This document shows, piece by piece, positions 7,379 through 14,068 of a DNA stretch of 15,831 bases. The position numbers and the translations under genes were made by a program. A model generated the notes under the pieces. The model had not been told where the DNA came from. It saw only the letters and a program-made list of their open reading frames with translations, and ran no database searches. The stretch is from Bacteroidota bacterium. GTDB taxonomy: Bacteria; Bacteroidota; Bacteroidia; Bacteroidales; 4484-276. The DNA is taken from positions 1-15,831 of the forward strand of contig JABMQA010001333.1 of the NCBI GenBank assembly GCA_013203545.1, written 5' to 3'. Position 1 is the stretch's first letter; each line of letters opens with the position of its first letter.

Positions 7379-10300
7379 ATGAATGGAGATATATTTTTGG
7401 GTCTGGTGCACAATACAGCGATGCTTTTAAGCCTGGTTGTTTTATTTAGTGTATTCAGGTTGGATAAGTCGGGGGGTTCATATATGCTCGAAATTCTCAT
7501 CGGGTTAATCATTGGAGCCTTCGGAATTGCCCTGATGATGACACCATGGACATTTTCAGAAGGCATCATTTTTGATACCCGGTCGATCCTGTTAAGCATG
7601 ACAGGACTGTTTTTTGGTTTTATTCCTACCATTATTTCAGTGCTGATGACCGGCGTTTTACGCATTTATCAGGGTGGGGATGGGGTTTTTATGGGAATTG
7701 CTGTTATCCTCACCTCCTCCACACTGGGATTGCTATGGCGATATCACCTTAAAATAAAAAGCAGGATACCCCGCTGGCAGGAGCTGTATGCTTTTGGACT
7801 GTTGGTTCATGTGGCTATGCTGGGATGCGGATTCCTGTTGCCGCGTGAAATTTCGCTTGATGTACTTAGCAGGATTTCGCTTCCGGTGATGCTGATTTAT
7901 CCTTTCGGAACCGTTATGTTGGGGATGATGCTGATTTACCAGCAGAGGAGAGGAATGTCAGATAGTGTGCTGCGCGAGAGTGAGCAGAAATTCAGGGAGG
8001 TATTTAACTCCACCAATGAAGCCATATTTATCGATGATGCCTTGACAGGTAATTTGATTGACTGTAATGATCGAACCGTTGAACTGTATGGTTATGATCA
8101 TAAGGAAGAAATTCTGCAGGGAAATATTGGCGATTTGAGTGCAAATATTGAACCCTATACGGAGAAAATGGCTCAGCATCATATCCGACTGGCCATAAAT
8201 GAAGGAACACAAACTTTTGAATGGCTGGCCAGGAAAAAAAGCGGGGAGAATTTCTGGGTTGAGGTCAGCCTGAAAAAAACCACCATCGGCGGTGAAAACA
8301 GGGTGCTCGCGGTGGTAAGGGACATCACCGACCGTAAACTTGCTGAAGATACACTTCTCCGGAGTCAGGAACGTGCCAGGCAACAACGTAATGCAATTGC
8401 CAGGATTGCTGTAAACAAATTGATTTCGATAGGCAATATGACCGGATCGTTTCATTTTCTTACCACTGAAATTGCTGCAGCTTTAAATGTCGGACGTGCC
8501 GGTATCTGGCTTTTTTCTGACGACAAAAGCGAATTATTAAGTGTTTCATTATTTGATAGTAAAAGTAAAAAACATATTGAGGGTTCTTCGCTCAAAAGTG
8601 GTGACTATCCACACTATTTTGAAGCGATCAAAAATGAAAGCAGAATAAATGCCGACGATGCTCAAAACGACTGGCGCACCTGCGAGTTTTCCGAAGGTTA
8701 TCTTGTGCCACTGGGAATAACCTCCATGCTCGATGCCGGTATCCATGTTGAAGGTGAGCTGATGGGTGTGGTGTGTTTCGAGCATACTGGCGAAAAACGT
8801 ACCTGGCAACCGGATGAGGAATCGTTTGTAAGTACTGTGGCAGCCATGGTGGCTCAAATAATTGCAAATAATAAACGCAGGCTTATACAGGAAGCATTAC
8901 GCGATAGTGAGGAAAAGTACCGCACGATTTTCGAAAATGTCCATGATATTTTTTATCAAACCGACCTTAAAGGATATGTGCTCGAAATCAGCCCCTCAAT
9001 TAAACATTTTTCTGAATTTAACAGGGAAGAAATAATTGGAACCCACGTGGAAAACCTTTATTATGACCCCAATGACAGGGACATGCTGCTAAATGCTTTA
9101 AAGAAGGATGGTGAACTCAGGGATTATGAAATAAGGCTCAAAACAAAATCAGGCGAAATACGGTATGTTTCAATCAATGCACGTTTAATTTCCGATGCCG
9201 ATGGCAGTCCAAACCATATTGATGGATCGTTGCGGGATATCACCGAACGGAAGAAGGCAGAAGAGGCGCTGAGCAATAGCGAAGACCGGTATAGAAACTT
9301 TATTTCGCAGACTTCAGAAGGTGTTTACCGGTTTGAGCTGGATAAACCCATGCCCCTTGAACTGCCCGTTGAAGAGCAGATCGATTTTATGTACGACCAT
9401 ATGTTTATTGCCGAGTGCAACCAGGCATTCATTAAGATGTACGGCATCGAAAATATGAACGAAATAATAGGTAAAAGCCAGAAAGAGCTTCACGGAGGAA
9501 ACCAAAATCCTGCAAATCGCGCAGCATTACGCCAATTTATCCAATCGGGATACCGGACTGAAAATATCGAGACAATGGAACCTGATGTCAATGGGCAATT
9601 AAGGTATTACAGCAATAGTGCAGTTGGAATAATTGAAAACGGACATCTTGTCCGTTCATGGGGGACGCAAACGGATATCACAGATAAAAAACAAATGTTG
9701 GAAGATCTGATGAATGCGCTCGAAAAAGCCCGTGAATCCGACCGGTTAAAATCTGCTTTTCTTGCCAATATGAGCCACGAAATCCGCACACCCATGAATG
9801 GAATCATGGGATTTGCAGAGTTACTGAAAGAACCCGACCTTACGGGAGAAGAACAAAAAAAGTATATAAGTGTCATCGAAAATAGCGGTGAGCGGCTCCT
9901 TAACATTATCAACGACCTTATTGATATTTCAAAGATTGAAGCAGGGCAAATTGAAGTGACATATTCTCAAACAAATATCTACGGGCAATTTGATTATATT
10001 TATAACTTCTTCAAACCGGCGGCCGAAAAGAAAGGATTACAGTTTTCAATTAATAACAGATTAACAGTAAATGAAGCAATCATCAATACTGACCGCCAAA
10101 AATTGTATGCCATCCTCTCCAACCTGGTGAAAAATGCCATTAAATACACCAACGAAGGATCAGTGGAAATTGGTTGTAAAATTGCGGACGTAGAGACGCA
10201 TGGCGATGCGTCTCAACTGCAATTTTACGTGAAAGACACGGGCATCGGAATTTACAGAAACAGGCAGGAAGCCATTTTCGACCGTTTTGTACAGGCTGAT

Positions 10301-10888
10301 ATCGAAGACAAAAAAGCCATGGAAGGAGCAGGTTTGGGGCTGTCGATTACCAAAGCTTATGTGGAAATGCTTGGCGGCAAAATTTGGGTGGAAAGCAACC
10401 CCGATGGCTATCGGGGAGAGGAAGGTTCAGCTTTTTATTTCACCATTCCTTATATTGCTAAAACATCAGAAAAAAAAGTAATGGATACTATTGCTACGGG
10501 TGAAGATGAAAAAACTCTTGCAAAACAACTAAAAATATTACTTGCAGAGGATGAGGAAACATCGAATTTACTTATCACCATTATGCTCAGTAAGATCAGT
10601 TGTGAAATTTTGCATGCAAAAACCGGAAATGATGCTGTTGAACTTTGCCGTATTCATCCTGATCTTGATCTGGTTTTGATGGATATTAAAATGCCCGAAA
10701 TGGATGGATATGAAGCCACCCGGCAAATCCGGCAATTCAATAAAGACCTGATCATTTTTGCCCAAACAGCCTATGGCCAAACCGGCGACCGGGCAAAGGC
10801 AATAAAAGCCGGATGCAACGATTACATTTCAAAACCCATTAAGAAAGATAAGTTAATGGCGTTGATACAAAAATATTTCAATAAATAA
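7379..10888 (+). CDS. 5TM (LytS/YhcK-type) PAS-GAF-PAS-PAS hybrid histidine kinase with receiver
   Basis: 1169 residues. Residues 1-190 hold five to six hydrophobic helices with the 5TMR-LYT pattern (LIGLIIGAFGIALMM, FDTRSILLSMTGLFFGFIPT, RIYQGGDGVFMG). Cytoplasmic domains follow: PAS (200-320), GAF (about 335-500), PAS (510-625) and a third PAS (635-770) of the subtype with an acidic/proline insert and AECNQAFIKMYG. HisKA has H800 (SHEIRTPMNG). HATPase_c shows N919, DTGIGI at 953-958 and GAGLGLS at 983-989. The receiver has D1102 (LVLMDIKMP), T1130 and K1152. The residue after DTGIGI is Tyr rather than the usual Pro. Palindromic DNA encodes two ATPase-loop segments, E939-Q946 and N1007-G1013. 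The transmitter-receiver half is paralogous to that of the kinase at 1397-3988. It starts 63 nt after the previous gene, with aaagga 8 nt before the ATG. The 5TM ligand is unknown; output is probably through phosphorelay. Confidence 0.93.
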   Translation: MNGDIFLGLVHNTAMLLSLVVLFSVFRLDKSGGSYMLEILIGLIIGAFGIALMMTPWTFSEGIIFDTRSILLSMTGLFFGFIPTIISVLMTGVLRIYQGGDGVFMGIAVILTSSTLGLLWRYHLKIKSRIPRWQELYAFGLLVHVAMLGCGFLLPREISLDVLSRISLPVMLIYPFGTVMLGMMLIYQQRRGMSDSVLRESEQKFREVFNSTNEAIFIDDALTGNLIDCNDRTVELYGYDHKEEILQGNIGDLSANIEPYTEKMAQHHIRLAINEGTQTFEWLARKKSGENFWVEVSLKKTTIGGENRVLAVVRDITDRKLAEDTLLRSQERARQQRNAIARIAVNKLISIGNMTGSFHFLTTEIAAALNVGRAGIWLFSDDKSELLSVSLFDSKSKKHIEGSSLKSGDYPHYFEAIKNESRINADDAQNDWRTCEFSEGYLVPLGITSMLDAGIHVEGELMGVVCFEHTGEKRTWQPDEESFVSTVAAMVAQIIANNKRRLIQEALRDSEEKYRTIFENVHDIFYQTDLKGYVLEISPSIKHFSEFNREEIIGTHVENLYYDPNDRDMLLNALKKDGELRDYEIRLKTKSGEIRYVSINARLISDADGSPNHIDGSLRDITERKKAEEALSNSEDRYRNFISQTSEGVYRFELDKPMPLELPVEEQIDFMYDHMFIAECNQAFIKMYGIENMNEIIGKSQKELHGGNQNPANRAALRQFIQSGYRTENIETMEPDVNGQLRYYSNSAVGIIENGHLVRSWGTQTDITDKKQMLEDLMNALEKARESDRLKSAFLANMSHEIRTPMNGIMGFAELLKEPDLTGEEQKKYISVIENSGERLLNIINDLIDISKIEAGQIEVTYSQTNIYGQFDYIYNFFKPAAEKKGLQFSINNRLTVNEAIINTDRQKLYAILSNLVKNAIKYTNEGSVEIGCKIADVETHGDASQLQFYVKDTGIGIYRNRQEAIFDRFVQADIEDKKAMEGAGLGLSITKAYVEMLGGKIWVESNPDGYRGEEGSAFYFTIPYIAKTSEKKVMDTIATGEDEKTLAKQLKILLAEDEETSNLLITIMLSKISCEILHAKTGNDAVELCRIHPDLDLVLMDIKMPEMDGYEATRQIRQFNKDLIIFAQTAYGQTGDRAKAIKAGCNDYISKPIKKDKLMALIQKYFNK
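10193..10214 (+). repeat. 9-bp-stem palindrome inside the second hybrid-kinase ATPase domain
   Basis: Arms gagacgcat (10193-10201) and atgcgtctc (10206-10214) are perfectly complementary around the 4-nt loop ggcg. It is read in frame as E939-T-H-G-D-A-S-Q946, between GCKIADV and LQFYVKDTG. Its family, frame and protein position are the same as those of the palindrome at 3213-3232. Confidence 0.88.
10399..10416 (+). repeat. 7-bp-stem palindrome in the C-terminal ATPase loop
   Basis: Arms ccccgat (10399-10405) and atcgggg (10410-10416) pair perfectly around ggct. It encodes N1007-P-D-G-Y-R-G1013 between IWVES and EEGSAFYF, lengthening this loop by about five residues over the plain kinases in the window. 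CCCCGAT-GGCT-ATCGGGG hairpins are, from memory, frequent in Bacteroidota genomes. It is unrelated in sequence to the hairpin at 3475-3511 that occupies the same loop in the paralogue. Confidence 0.75.
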
Positions 10889-10931
10889 GTAAAGAATAAA
10901 TTGGCAATTAAAAAACTAAATATCAAGTTAT

Positions 10932-10938
10932 AAGGAGG
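10932..10938 (+). promoter_or_regulatory. Strong Shine-Dalgarno sequence AAGGAGG
   Basis: aaggagg lies 5 nt before the ATG at 10944, a near-perfect match to the anti-Shine-Dalgarno sequence. The other genes here have weak or no such motif, as is usual in Bacteroidota. It fixes the start of the kinase at 10944. Confidence 0.7.
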
Positions 10939-10943
10939 ATTTC

Positions 10944-13900
10944 ATGTCATTAAAGAAGCTGTTTCTAATCCTTTTCGGAATAAAATTTACACTGATAATC
11001 GGTTTGGGGATAATGACACTTCAATTGTTCCTGAATGAGGAAGAACTCAGCAAGAGCCGTGACGTTCATTTTCGTTCCTGGTTGCTGGCGGATGAACTTC
11101 GTCAGAGTTCGGATGACCTTACCCGAATGGCCAGGACCTATGTCGCAACCGGCAATGCTGAGTATGAACGTCAATACTGGGAAGTGCTGGATATCCTGAA
11201 CGGTAAAATCCCACGCCCGGTCAACTATCACCATATCTACTGGGATTTTGTTACTGAACCTGGTCAAAAACCCCGTGAAAGCGGAGAGACTATTTCGTTG
11301 CATGATTTGATGAAAAACGAAGGTTTTACAAGTGCCGAATTTGATAAATTGGCTTATGCACAGAAAAATTCGGACGAATTGGTAATTGTTGAAAGAATTG
11401 CAATGAATGCTGTAAAAGGGCTTTTTGAAGATAGCGCCGGCAATTTTACCGTGAAGAAAGAACCCGACAGGGAGTTGGCGATAAGATTAATGAACGACGG
11501 GGCATATCATAAAACCAAATCCGGCATCATGAAACCCATCGATGAATTCTATACCATGTTTGAGAAAAGGACTGCAAATAGTGTTGTTACAAATGAACGA
11601 CTATCGAAGTATTTACTTCTGGGTATCATAGGGCTTATAATAGTAATCGTGGGAATCTTCATATTTTCATTCGTGATGATCCTGCGTCAGATCCGCAGGG
11701 CTAAACTAACGGAAGAGGTACTGCGTCAGAGCGAGGGGAAATACCGCACCCTGGTTGAGACGATGACGGATGGCGTGTACAGAAGCACGCATGAGGGAAA
11801 ATTTCTGGAAGTCAATCCTGCGATGGTGAAAATGCTTGGATACGACAGCAAGGAAGAACTTCTGGCCATCGACATCAAGTCACAATTGTATTTTACCGAA
11901 GAAGATCGTGAAAGTACGGATTTGGAAGAGGCACATGAAGAGATGGCAGTTTTTCGCCTCCGGAAAAAGGATGGCTCGGAAATTTGGGTTGAAGATCATG
12001 GAAAGTATGTGCTTGATGACGATGGCAATATTCTGTATCACGAGGGTGCTTTGCGGGATGTAAGTGAGCGCAAACAGGCAGAAGAGGCACTCAAAATAAG
12101 AGAATCATATCTAACAGCCATTATTGAAAATCAACCTGGCCTGGTATGGTTAAAAGACCTGGATGGCCGATTCTTAGCGGTAAATAGTGCATTTGCTGTT
12201 TCTTGTGGGAAAAAAGCACCTCAGGATATGTTAGCAAAAACAGATCTGGATATTTGGCCTCTGGAACTCGCAGAAAAATACAGGGCCGATGATTTCAGGG
12301 TCATTAAGCAAAAAGTTCAACTATGTGTCGAAGAACTTATCTTTGACCAGGGGCAAAAAAAATGGTTTGAGACTTTTAAAATGCCCATATTTGATGAAGC
12401 ACATCAGATAATTGGAACATCCGGTTTTGCCCGGGATATTACAGATCGCAGGCTGGCAGAAGAAGCGCTTCGCAAAAGTGAAACCCACCTAAACAGCCTG
12501 ATTCAAACAATTCCCGACCTGATTTGGCTGAAAGATCAGGATGGTGTATTCCTCTCCTGCAACAAAATGTTTGAGCGCTTTTTCGGCGCACCGGTAGTTG
12601 ATATTATCGGAAAAACAGATTATGACTTTGTGGATAAAGCACTTGCCGACTTCTTCCGAAAGCATGACCGCCTGGCTATCACAGCTGGAAAGCCCACCAT
12701 AAACGAAGAGTGGATCACATTCGCCGACGATGGCCATCGTGCTTTGCTGGAGACAACCAAAACCCCCATGTACGATTCCAGGGGAATGTGTGTAGGAGTG
12801 CTGGGTATCGGACATGATATTACCAGGCGCACAAAGATTCAAGATGAACTCGCGAGCAAAGAAAAGCATTATCGAACACTTTTTAATTTATCGCCAAGCG
12901 GAATAATATTAATAGACCCTGAAGGAAATATTCTTGATGTAAATGAGTCGTATTGCAAATTTAATGGATATACCCCTGCTGAATTACGGGGCAACAATTT
13001 GAGGGTATTAATACCTGAAGACAAGCATCAGGAGATGGAAAGTCATATCCTGGAAATACTAAATGGTAAGACCTTAAGGGTTGATACAATAAATGTATCT
13101 AAAAACGGGACTTTACGAAACCTTGAATTGTATGAACAAAAAATAATACTTCAAGATGGGCAGACAGGAATAATATCCATAGCTAACGACATTACTGACC
13201 GCAAACGGGCTGAAGAAGAAATTAAACATAAAAACAAAGAGCTTCAAAAGCTTAATGATGAAAAAGATAAGTTTTTCTCCATTATAGCCCACGATCTTAA
13301 AAGCCCTTTTAATTCCATCCTTGGCTTTAGTGAACTTCTCGTTGAGCAGATGAGCCAACAGAACATCGACGGAATAACAAGATATGCTGGAATTATCCAA
13401 AAATCATCTCAACGTGCCGTGGATTTGCTGATGAACCTCATGGACTGGTCGCGATCGCAAACCGGGAGGATGGAGTTCAACCCTGAGTATTTCGAAATGG
13501 TAAGCCTGATCAATGAAGTTACATCTTTATTCACAACTACTGCCGGACATAAGTCAATCATTATCACAAAGGGTTTACCTTCCAATTCCCCTGTTTATGC
13601 TGATAAAGCCATGATAAGCACGGTACTGAGAAACCTGATTTCAAATGCGATAAAATTCACGATGCCGGGCGGAAAGATCATTATATCAGAAGAGGAGAAA
13701 CAAAACGAGCTGACCATAATGATAGGTGATACCGGCGTTGGAATACCAAAAGCCTCTGTTGACAAATTATTCCGCATCGACGAAAATTACTCAACCCCCG
13801 GTACCCAAAACGAGCATGGAACCGGCCTTGGTTTGATCCTCTGCAAGGAATTTATCGGAAAACATGACGGTAACATCTGGGTAAAAAGCGAAGAGGGAAA

Positions 13901-14033
13901 GGGTAGTTCCTTTTATTTTTCCATTCCCTGCAATACCGGGCCAGAGGAAAAATTAATAGCCAAAAATATTATTTCGGCTAATAAATCAGAAAATCAGGGT
14001 AATAACCTCAAGCCATTAGGAAAGAAAAAATGA
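10944..14033 (+). CDS. Membrane sensor histidine kinase with helical periplasmic sensor and four PAS domains
   Basis: 1029 residues. The first membrane helix is at 7-29. A periplasmic, mostly helical sensor (30-220) contains ELRQSSDDLTRMARTYVATG, a motif seen in input domains of diverse receptors, kinases and cyclases. The second membrane helix is at 224-247. Four PAS domains follow at about 260-378 (PAC end RDVSERK), 385-502 (RDITDRR), 510-630 (HDITRRT) and 637-753 (NDITDRK). A short coil and HisKA with H783 (IIAHDLKSPFNS) come next. HATPase_c has N901, DTGVGIP at 929-935 and GTGLGLI at 959-965. There is no receiver. The 30-residue tail is lysine- and asparagine-rich with no domain. From residue 757 on it closely matches the kinase at 5087-7315, while the sensor half does not, so this looks like transmitter duplication with a different sensor. 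It lies 55 nt after the previous gene. The ligand and the cognate response regulator are unknown. Confidence 0.92.
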   Translation: MSLKKLFLILFGIKFTLIIGLGIMTLQLFLNEEELSKSRDVHFRSWLLADELRQSSDDLTRMARTYVATGNAEYERQYWEVLDILNGKIPRPVNYHHIYWDFVTEPGQKPRESGETISLHDLMKNEGFTSAEFDKLAYAQKNSDELVIVERIAMNAVKGLFEDSAGNFTVKKEPDRELAIRLMNDGAYHKTKSGIMKPIDEFYTMFEKRTANSVVTNERLSKYLLLGIIGLIIVIVGIFIFSFVMILRQIRRAKLTEEVLRQSEGKYRTLVETMTDGVYRSTHEGKFLEVNPAMVKMLGYDSKEELLAIDIKSQLYFTEEDRESTDLEEAHEEMAVFRLRKKDGSEIWVEDHGKYVLDDDGNILYHEGALRDVSERKQAEEALKIRESYLTAIIENQPGLVWLKDLDGRFLAVNSAFAVSCGKKAPQDMLAKTDLDIWPLELAEKYRADDFRVIKQKVQLCVEELIFDQGQKKWFETFKMPIFDEAHQIIGTSGFARDITDRRLAEEALRKSETHLNSLIQTIPDLIWLKDQDGVFLSCNKMFERFFGAPVVDIIGKTDYDFVDKALADFFRKHDRLAITAGKPTINEEWITFADDGHRALLETTKTPMYDSRGMCVGVLGIGHDITRRTKIQDELASKEKHYRTLFNLSPSGIILIDPEGNILDVNESYCKFNGYTPAELRGNNLRVLIPEDKHQEMESHILEILNGKTLRVDTINVSKNGTLRNLELYEQKIILQDGQTGIISIANDITDRKRAEEEIKHKNKELQKLNDEKDKFFSIIAHDLKSPFNSILGFSELLVEQMSQQNIDGITRYAGIIQKSSQRAVDLLMNLMDWSRSQTGRMEFNPEYFEMVSLINEVTSLFTTTAGHKSIIITKGLPSNSPVYADKAMISTVLRNLISNAIKFTMPGGKIIISEEEKQNELTIMIGDTGVGIPKASVDKLFRIDENYSTPGTQNEHGTGLGLILCKEFIGKHDGNIWVKSEEGKGSSFYFSIPCNTGPEEKLIAKNIISANKSENQGNNLKPLGKKK

Positions 14034-14068
14034 TGGACTTAATTCATATGCATTTTGATAAATAAACA

